A DNA stretch of 64,000 nt. Source: Gossypium raimondii. Lineage: Eukaryota > Streptophyta > Magnoliopsida > Malvales > Malvaceae. Positions 12,501-22,548 of the stretch are shown here, one piece after another (the stretch's first letter is position 1; each line of letters opens with the position of its first letter). The translations under genes were made by a program, and so were the position numbers. The notes under the pieces were generated by a model that saw nothing but the letters and a program-made list of their open reading frames with translations, was not told where the DNA came from and did no database searches. The stretch lies in contig NC_068566.1 of NCBI RefSeq assembly GCF_025698545.1, positions 46,355,192 to 46,419,191 of the forward strand, written 5' to 3'.

Positions 12501-12729
12501 ACCTGGCATTTTGCTTCCCTGTTTAGCTTGTTTGTTTGAGCTGTATTCTGGATGGACATATGAACATGATCATCGTTCTCCAGCATTTAAAGAAAGGTGC
12601 TGAATTCTTCAAATATTTGTTTGCAACATTCTTCAAGATCATATCAAGTTCTTCATATGTAGAATTTAGGCTCATTAAAATAGGCCTGAATGATAATTCA
12701 CGAGGATTAAAAATTCCTCTGTATTACAC

Positions 12730-14325
12730 TTAATGGGTGAAAGCAGATTGGAGATTGGTGTTAGTGTCTATGTTATGCTGTGTGGCTTGCTTTGAAGCTC
12801 TAACAATCCTATCATCGTGTGATGTTCGTACTTCGTTGTCATTTACCTTGTTAACTGTTTCCAGATTCCCATCAGAGGCAAGTATATGCGCCTTATCGGC
12901 TTCTTCATGCCACCTTATTCTCACTACCATCATCAACAACAATGCCAAACATGTTGCCATCCCAACTAAAAATCCTAGCAATAACCCGCTCAGTCCAAGT
13001 GCAGCTTTGAAGGCCAGTACAACACCCAACGGTAAAGCTAAGAGATAGAAGCCCCCAAGATTGGCATACATCGCCAACCATGGTCGAGCTGTTCCACGAA
13101 CAATTCCTCCACAAACAGCTAAGGGGAAGTTTACAACTTCAATCACTGCCATTAGCAACATCATCTTTTTCACTCCTGTTATGATCTCTTTTTCATGGCT
13201 AAATAGAGGAGCCCAAACGCCTCTTGCACCCACCATTACCAATGCCCCAAAGCAACCAGAAATTGTGCTCACTGCAAGTGATACGTATGCTGACTGGTAG
13301 GCTGCAACAGGCTGATTTGCACCGAGCTCATTTGATACACGAGTGGATGCACATGTGGCTAGTGACAACATCACAGAGTAGAGCAAGTAGTCGAAGTTCA
13401 GAACGATAGCAATCACTCCGACTGCCTGCTTGGCATTTCGTAGCCTTCCGGTAAGCAAGACCAAAATCTCATAGCACCACCATTCAAGGCAGGTGGTAAG
13501 ACAACATGGTCCACTAAGCTTGAGCAGTCTAAGGCAGTCTTCAACACGTTGATCCCACCAGCCTCCCTCATTCCATTTCCCTCCCTTTCTAATCTCTTTC
13601 ACCACTACATACAAGACTAGAAGGATTGCAGCTATGAGATCACTTATCCAGATTGCCATTGAAACCCCTTCAAGACCCTTAGCTTTTGCAAGAAAGATAT
13701 TGATGGGGATGTGAAAAGCAAGCGCTAAAGCCGAGCTAAACATAATGGGGATTGTTATGCTTTGAGAGCTCAAATAGGCCTTGAGAGGGCATAGCAATGA
13801 AGTGACAACCAAGTCAGGGAGAAGATAGAAAAGATATGTCTTTGCAACTGCTGAAATGTCTTCTTTTTGGCCAAAATGGATTAGAATTTTATCAACATTA
13901 AGCCATAGGAAAGAAAGAGGCAGTGTAGTTAACAGTAACAAGATTATGGTCATCAAAAGTGTCTTGTGAAGGAGCCTGAAGTTTTTAGCTCCAAAAGCTT
14001 GACCACAGATAGGTTCCATGGCACCACAAAGTCCATTGAGGACGGAGAAACCTGTGACATTAGCGAAGGTGAAACCGAGTGTGCCACCAGCTAACTGGAG
14101 CTCCCCTAGCCTGCCTAGAAAAGCTGTAGTCACCGCGATCTTCACAAACCAGGTTAAGTTCATGGCCACCAAAGGAAGTGCTAGTCCTCTCTGTATTTTC
14201 AGCTCTGAAAGCATTATCTGTATTAGGTTGGCCGGCCATTTCTTGGTGGGATATGAAACTGAAGGTGACTGAGATGGTTTGTCAGTTGGGATCTCTTCCA
14301 CTCTTGATGTTGCAGTTGCAGGCAT
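12730..14325 (-). CDS. MATE efflux transporter (DTX48-56 clade), copy 2
   Basis: This is an intact single-exon gene encoding a 531-residue multidrug and toxic compound extrusion (MATE) transporter. Such proteins are 12-helix membrane antiporters that export organic compounds or hormones from the cytosol. Family signatures include GLCGAMEPICGQAFGAKN (about residues 98-115), the EWWCYEILVLLTG segment (281-293) and CASTRVSNELGAN (325-337). Twelve hydrophobic segments follow in two six-helix halves, with a hydrophilic N-terminus of about 35 residues and a C-terminal tail of about 40. The lack of introns and the sequence style fit the Arabidopsis DTX48-56 group (the clade of ADP1, ADS1 and BCD1). 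I used the ATG at 14325 because the upstream in-frame extension has only a TTG. The substrate is unknown. The protein is 32 residues longer at the C-terminus than copy 3. Confidence 0.9.
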   Translation of the reverse strand: MPATATSRVEEIPTDKPSQSPSVSYPTKKWPANLIQIMLSELKIQRGLALPLVAMNLTWFVKIAVTTAFLGRLGELQLAGGTLGFTFANVTGFSVLNGLCGAMEPICGQAFGAKNFRLLHKTLLMTIILLLLTTLPLSFLWLNVDKILIHFGQKEDISAVAKTYLFYLLPDLVVTSLLCPLKAYLSSQSITIPIMFSSALALAFHIPINIFLAKAKGLEGVSMAIWISDLIAAILLVLYVVVKEIRKGGKWNEGGWWDQRVEDCLRLLKLSGPCCLTTCLEWWCYEILVLLTGRLRNAKQAVGVIAIVLNFDYLLYSVMLSLATCASTRVSNELGANQPVAAYQSAYVSLAVSTISGCFGALVMVGARGVWAPLFSHEKEIITGVKKMMLLMAVIEVVNFPLAVCGGIVRGTARPWLAMYANLGGFYLLALPLGVVLAFKAALGLSGLLLGFLVGMATCLALLLMMVVRIRWHEEADKAHILASDGNLETVNKVNDNEVRTSHDDRIVRASKQATQHNIDTNTNLQSAFTH

Positions 14326-15735
14326 TATGGAAGAAAATTGGTGGGGTTGCTTCAAAATCCGAATATATAAGATGGGAAATCTGGTTTCTTAAATAAGTAT
14401 GAATTGAAGGCTTAGTGTTTGCTAGTGCACGAGTTTTTTGTGAGGATATCAGTTTCTGAAGGAGCAAATAAGGTGCCTATTTGTTGCAAGTTCGTAACAG
14501 CCAATTAATGAAAAGAGAGTTGAGCTGTTGATTTAAAGTGCGTGATGATAAGGCAAAGTTCCAAAGGACAAATCACCTTTATATCTCGTGAGATATTCGT
14601 TTCAGTGGTTTTTTCTTTCCTTAGAATATTTACTATTGCTGCTTTGGAATAGTTTTACTATCTAACTAACCTTTCTATTTAGCACTTGATTCATTGCTTA
14701 AATAGTAACTAAGATTGTCCTGTAAGGTAATCAACCAGACGCTTTGCATGCTTTCTTTTGTTCATATAGGGCGAATATAGCATTGAAACAAGGGTAGTTG
14801 AAAAATCATCTCCATGTGAGAAGTTTTAAGAGGAAACTAAATAAAGAACATTATCACATAATATTCAAGAGAAAAACAACATGTTTTCATCTGGTTTTCA
14901 TTTACCCTTTACATTGCATTGCAATTCTAAGGGGTAAAATGATTGGAGGATTAATATAATGAAGGTGGGAGATTTGGTGTAAAAGGCGTAAGCAATAATG
15001 CGGTGGTCCTTCATCTGTTAGCTGCTTTGCGTTTTGAGGATGAATCGGGTTTCACTAAAAATTCTAAGCTATAAGGAACCAAAAGTGGGGTAGCTATGCC
15101 ACTCCATATCTAAGCTTTTTGCTTTCATTTTCTAAAGTAAATAATAGTTTATTTAATATTCTTATCACTTCATATTTCTTCAGTTTACATTCAACTGAGT
15201 TTACTTCTCTACATTTGTATCGTGCAATTAGGCAGGAGAATATGAGGTTGAATAAATCAGTTACATGTATTCTTACAGATAAGTGCAGAGACATGGCTAC
15301 TTAATCTGTGGAAAAGAGGAATTAGAGTATATGTCGAATGGAATCAATAGTATTTTATGTGAAAATTCTTAGGAATCACATGTAGAAGGAATGTAAGGAG
15401 TGCTACTTTAACGGAAGCATTGTAGAAAGTAATGGCTTTTCACCGAGGTTTGATTCCGTTCGGTTTTCTCAAATTTTTTCTCAGCCATATTGTTCACTAA
15501 CAGATTATATGTTATTGCCTTAATTTAGTAGCCTGAGAGGGAAGAAAACATTGAGCCTTTCGAGATAAACAGGATCCCAATTACCATATCTTATCATAGT
15601 GGAAGTAAAAGGGGCTAAGAATACAACTTTGTAAGATATGCTATCAGTGGGATTTCAAGGAACTATGCACCACTTCCCAATATTAGAAAAAAGGGTACTT
15701 TTTCCTAAAAAGGAAGAGGCACCTGGTTTTCTTTC

Positions 15736-16318
15736 TGTTGGCTTTTCTTTGTAAGGAAGAAAAGAAAGACAAACCAAAGTTTGTGACTTGTTACATTTTT
15801 CAGTTTCAGTACATAATTTACATACAAAGTGTAGCCTTATATAGGAAAAATATTACCAACTGCAATTTGACAAGTTGGAAAGCCTAAGAACTTGAAATTA
15901 CACATTGGCAATAGCACCGTTAAAATTATCCTATCAAATTTAAGATAAATAAAATAAGCTAACAACTTTTCTAAACAAGTTGGCAACTTGCCAACATGTA
16001 TCAAACATCGGGATAGTCTATAGTACCTCAACTTGGCATAGTCAGTTAGCATCTTGATAGTCAGTTGGCAATAGCTAGGCAGCTTGCGTCTTGTGTATCC
16101 GCGAGTCTTGTTCGTATTTGGACAATCCGCCAGATAGTCCGCCAAAGGTTGTCAGCTAGATAGTTCTCCAACTGACAATCCACCATTCTTCTTGCATTTG
16201 GCCTATCCGTCGGATGACTTACACCATTGTTGTTCACGGGACTGCATGTTCTTGATTTGTTCGCACTTTGCTTGTCCGCCAAATGTGCGAGCTGTTGCAT
16301 GAATGGGCTCTCAGAACA
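15736..16318 (+). mobile_element. Solo LTR (583 bp), unit 2
   Basis: This is the counterpart of 10296-10878. It has the same TGTTGGC...CAGAACA ends, the same length and the same CTTTC target duplication at 15731-15735 and 16319-16323. It was carried along by the tandem duplication and is not an independent insertion. Confidence 0.75.
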
Positions 16319-17936
16319 CTTTCATTTTCACTTTCTAATTGTATAGAAAAGAAAAGATAGAGAAACCAATCTATTTTGGTTTGATGCAGATGTTGCAGTC
16401 CACTAGGTTGGAGATGTACGCACGGTAGCATAGTGTTATTATCAAACAAATTAATGAACTACCAATCCTCTATCATTGATTGCACACAAATTTTATCATA
16501 ATGAGCTGTTTGGATGCAATGAAAATTCAAGTCTCTAATCTCTATACATCGCCCTTCACTGCAGCAAGGGAAAAAAAATCAACCATATACTTCTATCGTT
16601 GGAAAGATCCAATGGCCTCTCAAAAGTTCTAAAAGGATACGAAATATACGAAATAGGTATGTCGGCAGATATTATTACTATGAGCAGCAGCAAGTGAACT
16701 AGAGAGCAAAAGGGTAGTAAACAGTCGATTTATAATCTCTATTAAGATATGTTCTTGAAATTGTTCAAGAAAATTTTGTGTGCTTTCTCGAGAGGCATTG
16801 GCCTTATTTGATGAAAGATGCACGGTCGGAAATGATTGAGCAATATCTGGCTGGAAAGCCACCTCATCTTCCAACTTCTTTTGTTTCTCTTCATCTAATT
16901 AAGCAATCTTAGGCTATTCGGAGATAAGTCCCAAGTTGCAATTTATATCGGTCCTATAATAATTAAGCCATGAAGATTATGTGTTTAGTGAAAGCCACAC
17001 TGTCAAAGGGCCAACTCCTGTTGGTAAACATTGCACTAAGTTGATAAATCAGGAATACGAGTTAAATAATTTGAGGCATGTTAGGCACTACTTTTAAGAA
17101 TATTTTGTCATAATGTGTATTTTAGGACTCAACAAGCTCATTCGTTATAAAAATACGGAAAAGAATCAACAATAGATCACGACGAAAAGTACTTAACAAT
17201 CACAAAAAATGAAGAGGACGAGCAAGAGAGGAATAATAGAGTTTTTTATGGTGTGTTTAGAATGAAAGTGAGCCAAGATATTTTAGAATAGCAAATGTAA
17301 GTTGAGTAAAATAAAGTAAGAGGATTTCCCTTAAACAAAAATAATTTTAAAAATGGTTTAACTAATTTAGACTTGACTAAATATAGCTTCAGATAAGCTA
17401 TTTTAGCTTTAACCTTTAGAAATTTAGTAAATAAAAGTCTAGAAACAAAAGGGTTTGGATGCCGTGATGTATCACGTCTTGGCGAAGGGGCGGGGATCGA
17501 TCAATTTACATTGGTCTTTTGAGCCTAGTTCTCATGCGTGCTTGATGGGTTCCGAGTCCACTAAAAATAATATTCCTACACTTAAATAGTATATAAATAG
17601 TAATATATGGAGTAGGGTTGATCCCACAAAAACTGGGATATCTAAAATTGTTGTTCGATTTAACCAAGTTGTATGTTAGGCAACTGTCGTGCCTAAGATG
17701 TGTGACAATCTGTGTGAAAATAAAAAGGGAGTATTAAATCTAGTTAAAATGAAAACAATAGAAATAATTAAAATCAAAATAGCAGTAAAATAAACAAAAA
17801 TGAAATTATATTGACTAAATTGATGTGACGATGTTCTAACTTTAGGCTCGATTTTAGCTCCGGTTTTAAACCAATCTTTAATAACAAGTTTTCTCATTTA
17901 ATTGGTAAGTTAGTTATAGTGATCGAGGATGCTTTA

Positions 17937-18165
17937 GACCAATAACTCTTCCATGTGTAAATTAATTGCGCGAATGCTCGACATATAACCCTTACTGAAT
18001 GAACAACCACAAAACACGTATCCACGATTTAACTCTTCGGTAGCCTTACGAACTAGAAGGGCCCAACTCAAATCAACAACCTCAACTGCGTAGATCGTTT
18101 AAATACCATTTCCCTTGATGAATCCAACCACTCACTCAATTGAACATTCCAGTGACGAAGCTAAA
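17937..18165. repeat. Continuation of the interspersed repeat after unit 2
   Basis: The sequence runs on from about 17460 in unit 2 without a break and is not found in unit 1. It is non-coding and relatively rich in C on the plus strand. I cannot name the family. It marks the right end of the 5.44-kb duplication. Confidence 0.4.
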
Positions 18166-18359
18166 GGGGTTGACAGGGTCTTGCCCATAAAATAAAAAAT
18201 TCCTTTATAATTTATAAAATTTTAAATTAATAAAAATAAATTTATACTTGGTCCCTCAAATGCTACGATTCTTATCCTAGCTAACTACACCTATATCACC
18301 CAATAATTAATTAGCTTTCTTGTTCCAATTCCACTCTTTACTGATTTAAATATTGGTTG

Positions 18360-18700
18360 GAATTTATGGTAAGCTTAATCAAGTGACACTAATGGGGCCA
18401 AACCAATCATGATATTATTATTATAGTATTTGATTTGATTTTTAGTGGAATCAGAGTTGTACCTCTTAACTTTGTTTCACTCCATAAATGATGGGTGCAT
18501 GATGACAACACAACTTGAATAACTTTCCAAGTGAGTCAAGGAAAGAAACACTAAAAAGACAGAGACAGCAAAACGAAAAATAAAGTTAAAATTTTCTTGT
18601 ACTCAAGTTTAAGGCCTCTCATTTTCTGGTCTCCACTTAACTCTTATAATTGCCAAACAAAATGGATGGGTTTTCTTTGCCAAATTTGAAAATGGTTCCA
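18360..18700. repeat. Duplicated MATE flank, copy left of MATE 3
   Basis: This stretch matches 27450-27800 closely, including GGGTGCATGATGACAACACA and the surrounding AT-rich words. The two copies bracket the MATE copy 3 block. This suggests an older tandem duplication whose unit included this flank plus one MATE gene. Confidence 0.6.
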
Positions 18701-19153
18701 TATAAGTTATCTATCAATTGAAATGCACCCAAAAGTGTTCCAACTATCTGCATTTTAGTGTTATGTGTGAATTCTCAACCCTTAAGTCTTGTATACAAAT
18801 TAAATGGTTCCATAGACATTTTTGGGATGGCCTAGGAAAATCTAAGCTCTGTGCGGTATCATCTTCAACACCTCACCGCACTTAAAGAGATTCATTGCAT
18901 ATTCAGAACTTCAATGGAGTGTAAGCTTAGCTGGACATGTTGGGAAACCTAGCACTTTGCTTCCCTGTTTAGCTTGTTTCTTTGAGCTGTATTCTGAATG
19001 GACATATGAGCATGACCATTGTTCTCCAGCATCCCTGTAAAGCTGTTGCATTCTGCAAATTCTTGTCTAGGACATTCTTCAAGGTCATATGAAGTTCTTC
19101 ATATGTAGAATTCATGGCATTGAAGCTCTAACAATCTTATCATCGTGTGCTTT

Positions 19154-20653
19154 TCATACTTCGTTGTCATTTACCTTGTTAACTGTTTCCAGATTCCCAT
19201 CAGAGGCAAGTATATGCGCCTTATCGGCTTCTTCATGCCACTTTATTCTCACAACCATCACCAACAACAATGCCAAACATGTTGCCATCCCAACTAAAAG
19301 TCCTATCAATAACCCGCTCAGTCCAAGTGCAGCTTTGAATGCCAAAACAACACCCAACGGTAAAGCTAAGAGATAGAAGCCCCCAAGGTTTGCATACATT
19401 GCCAACCATGGCCGAGCTGTTCCACGAACAATTCCTCCACAAACAGCTAAGGGGAAGTTTACAACTTCAATCACTGCCATTAGCAGCATCATCTTTTTCA
19501 CTCCTGTTATGATTCCTTTGTCATGGCTAAACAGAGGAGCCCAAACGCCTCTCGCGCCCACCATTGCCAATGCACCAACGCAACCGGAAATTGTGCTCAC
19601 TGCAAGAGTTACGTATGCAGACTGGTAGGCGGCTATGGGCTGGTTTGAACCGAGCTCATTAGATACACGAGTAGATGCACACGTGGCAAGTGATAACATC
19701 ACAGAGTAGAGCAAGTAGTCGAAGTTCAGAACGATAGCAATCACTCCGACTGCCTGCTTGGCATTCCGTAGCCTTCCGGTAAGCAAGACTAGAATCTCAT
19801 AGCACCACCATTCAAGGCAGGTGGTAAGACAACATGGTCCACTAAGCTTGAGCAGTCTAAGCCAGTCTTCAACTCGTTGATCCCACCATCCTCCCTCATT
19901 CCAGTTCTCTCCCTTTCTATTCTCTTTCACCACTACATACAAGACCAGAAGGATTGCAGCTATGAGATCGCTTATCCAGATTGCCATCGAAACCCCTTCA
20001 ATACCCTTAGCTTTTGCAAGAAAGATATTGATGGGGATGTGAAAAGCAAGCGCTAAAGCCGAGCTAAACATGATGGGGATAGTTATGCTTTGAGAGCTCA
20101 AATAGGCCTTGAGAGGGCATAGCAATGAAGTGACAACCAAATCAGGTAGAAGATAGAAAAGATACGTCTTTGCAACAGCTGAAATGTCTTCTTTTTGGCC
20201 AAAATGGATTAGAATTTTATCAACATTAAGCCACAGGAACGAAACAGGTAGTGTAGTTAACAGTAACAAGATTATGGCCATCAAAAGTGTCTTGTGAAGG
20301 AGCCTGAAGTTTTTAGCTCCAAAAGCTTGACCACAGATAGGTTCCATGGCACCACAAAGTCCATTGAGGAAGGAGAAACCGGTGACATTAGCGAAGGTGA
20401 AACCGAGTGTGCCACCGGCTAACTGGAGCTCCCCAAGCCTGCCTAGAAAAGCTGTAGTCACCGCGATCTTCACAAACCAGGTTAAGTTCATGGCCACCAA
20501 TGGAAGTGCTAGTCCTCTCTGTATTTTCAGCTCTGAAAGCATTATCTGCAATAGGTTGGCCTGCCATTTCTTGGTGGGATATGAAACTGAAGGTGACTGA
20601 GATGGTTTGTCAGTTGGGATCTCTACCACTCTTGATGTTGCAGTTGCAGGCAT
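19154..20653 (-). CDS. MATE efflux transporter, copy 3 (diverged paralogue)
   Basis: This intact single-exon gene encodes 499 residues of the same MATE type as copy 2, with the same signatures (for example the MEPICGQAFGAKN block and the CASTRVSNELG block). It has scattered amino-acid changes, such as KENRKGEN where copy 2 has KEIRKGGK. It is clearly an older duplicate than copies 1 and 2. Its C-terminus stops at NDNEV because a CGA codon in the other copies reads TGA here, which removes a 32-residue hydrophilic tail but no membrane helix. I chose the ATG at 20653, which matches the start of copy 2; an in-frame ATG at 20779 would add 42 residues of unsupported sequence. A TATAAA box lies about 180 bp upstream. 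The transported compound cannot be told from sequence. Confidence 0.88.
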   Translation of the reverse strand: MPATATSRVVEIPTDKPSQSPSVSYPTKKWQANLLQIMLSELKIQRGLALPLVAMNLTWFVKIAVTTAFLGRLGELQLAGGTLGFTFANVTGFSFLNGLCGAMEPICGQAFGAKNFRLLHKTLLMAIILLLLTTLPVSFLWLNVDKILIHFGQKEDISAVAKTYLFYLLPDLVVTSLLCPLKAYLSSQSITIPIMFSSALALAFHIPINIFLAKAKGIEGVSMAIWISDLIAAILLVLYVVVKENRKGENWNEGGWWDQRVEDWLRLLKLSGPCCLTTCLEWWCYEILVLLTGRLRNAKQAVGVIAIVLNFDYLLYSVMLSLATCASTRVSNELGSNQPIAAYQSAYVTLAVSTISGCVGALAMVGARGVWAPLFSHDKGIITGVKKMMLLMAVIEVVNFPLAVCGGIVRGTARPWLAMYANLGGFYLLALPLGVVLAFKAALGLSGLLIGLLVGMATCLALLLVMVVRIKWHEEADKAHILASDGNLETVNKVNDNEV

Positions 20654-20830
20654 TATGGAAGTAAATTGGTGGGGTTGCTCCAAAATCCGAATATATAAGA
20701 TGGGAAATCTGGTTTGTTTAAATAAGAAAGAATTGATGGCTGAATGCCTGCTAGTGCATGAGTTTCGTGAGGGTATCAATTATTGCAAGCTCGTTACAGC
20801 CAATTAATGAAGAGAGAGTTGGGTGGTCGA

Positions 20831-20836
20831 TTTATA
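20831..20836 (-). promoter_or_regulatory. Probable TATA box of MATE copy 3
   Basis: Read on the minus strand the sequence is CACTATAAATCG, a good plant TATA box about 180 bp upstream of the start codon. In copies 1 and 2 the same spot reads CACTTTAAATC. Assignment as the core promoter is inference from motif and distance. Confidence 0.4.
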
Positions 20837-22156
20837 GTGCGTGATGATAAGGCAAAACATCTTCACATTTCGTGAGATATTCGTTTCATTGGTTTTTCTT
20901 TCATTAGAACGTTTACTTTTACTATCTAATTAACCATTCTCTTTAGCACCTGATTCATTTGATTAACTAGTAACTAGGATGTCGTGTAAGGCATCCAATC
21001 AGATGCTTTGCATGCTTTCTTTTGTTCATATAGGGCGAATATAGCTTTGAAACAAGGGTAATTGAAAACTCATCCCTATGTGAGAAGTTTCAAAAGAAAA
21101 CTAAATAAAGAACATGATCACATAATTTGCGAGAGAAAAACAACAGAATGTTGACATCTGGTTTCAGTTGCCATTGCATTGCAATTATAAAGGTGTACAA
21201 TAATTGGAGGATTAATATAATGAAGGTGGGATATTTGGTGTAAAAGGTGGGAGCAATAATGCTGTGGCTTTTGATGAAGAATGGGGTTTTGCTGAAAATT
21301 CTATGCTATAAGGAATCAAAAGTGGGGTAGGTAGGCCAGTCCATATCTAAGTATTTTGCTTTCATTTTCTAAAGTATGTAATAGTTTATTTAACATTCTT
21401 ATCACTTCATATTTTATCAGTTTACATACAACTTTATAGGATATATATAAAACAGAACTAAGTTATAACTTCAGTGTTAAAGCTGTTGGATGCATTGATA
21501 AAAAGTATTGCATCTCCTTTTAGAGCACTCAAGTTAAAATTTTGAAGACGAAATTGTTGAAAGAGAAAATCATATATTTGTAAAATTAATAATTTAAATC
21601 ATAAAACGAACATGAAGGATACTTTCATTATACAAAAAAAAAATTTACCTCTCTCTAAGAGTCGTGCAATTAGGCAGAATTAGAGTATAAGTTCAATGAA
21701 ATCAGTAGTATTTTATGTGAAAAGTTCTTAGGAATATACTGCCAAAACGCTAAGGAATTAATCACATATAGGAGGAATGTAAGGAGTGCTACTTTAACGG
21801 AAGCATTGTGCAAACAGATTATGTTATTGGCTTAATTCAGTAGCCTGAAAGGTAGGATAACATAAGACTTTTTGAGATAAACAACACCCCAATTACCATA
21901 TCTTATCATAGTGAGAGTAAAATATTCAATCATTGGGATTTCAAACAACTATGCACCACATCCCAAAAAAGGGTATCTTTATTTTTTTAGAAAAAAGAAG
22001 AGGCACCTGGTTTTAATTTCATTTTCACTTTTTAATAACATAGATAAGAAATGATAGACACCAATCTTATTTGGTTTGATGTAGATGTTGCAGAGTCGAG
22101 TAGGTTGGAGATGCATGCACGGCAGCATAGTGTTATTATCTAATTAATAGACCATA

Positions 22157-22532
22157 TGTTGAAAGTTGGCAACAATGCATCAACAAGCAAATGTCCAATA
22201 TGTAATTGGTTGATTAAATTTTTTTGTAATATGTGATTTATGTTTAGTTTGTTTGTAATTTTTGTTTTGCTAAAGATTAGTCAAATACTTAGCTGATTTA
22301 GTAGCCTCTTAGGTTATTATTAAGCTGATTTTACAGTTTGGATACTAGCACAAGTAATGTTTTGTTTTCTTCTAATGTAATGAAGCTACTTATGTACATG
22401 TAATGTTGCTTATTCAAGTAATAAGAGTTGTATTTTCCTCTCAACCAACGCCTGTTTTGCTTCTGTTTTTCATCTTTCAAACACAAATTTTATTTATTGT
22501 TTTTGATCTTTGTATGCTGACATAACTCAACA
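22157..22532 (+). repeat. Copia 5' LTR
   Basis: This 376-bp repeat begins TGTTGAAAGTTGG and ends CATAACTCAACA. Against the 3' LTR I count roughly twenty mismatches and three or four small indels, so the insertion is not recent. Confidence 0.95.
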
Positions 22533-22534
22533 AA

Positions 22535-22548
22535 TGGTATCAAGAGCC
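22535..22548 (+). other. Copia primer binding site (altered)
   Basis: TGGTATCAAGAGCC sits two bases after the LTR. It matches the usual initiator-Met tRNA complement TGGTATCAGAGCC except for one extra A in the middle. The extra base would bulge the primer duplex. Confidence 0.8.

Larger units (their letters stand above)
12501..17936. repeat. Tandem duplication, unit 2 (about 5.44 kb)
   Basis: This is the second, directly repeated unit, with the same order of features as 7062-12500. It runs from the MATE 3' flank through the intact MATE gene and solo LTR to GATGCTTTA at 17936. Beyond that the interspersed repeat continues with GACCAATAAC, which is absent from unit 1. It differs from unit 1 by only 3 bp in net length. 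Confidence 0.93.

Noticed and set aside
14326..14355. Ten-residue N-terminal extension of MATE copy 2
   Set aside because: The extension begins at TTG, not ATG, and the natural ATG at 14325 aligns with copy 3.
20654..20779. 42-residue N-terminal extension of MATE copy 3
   Set aside because: The upstream ATG is not matched in the other copies and the extension has no family similarity; the ATG at 20653 is preferred.
22535..22548. Possible tRNA-derived gene
   Set aside because: It is the retroelement primer binding site; no cloverleaf surrounds it, and I found no tRNA gene elsewhere by eye.
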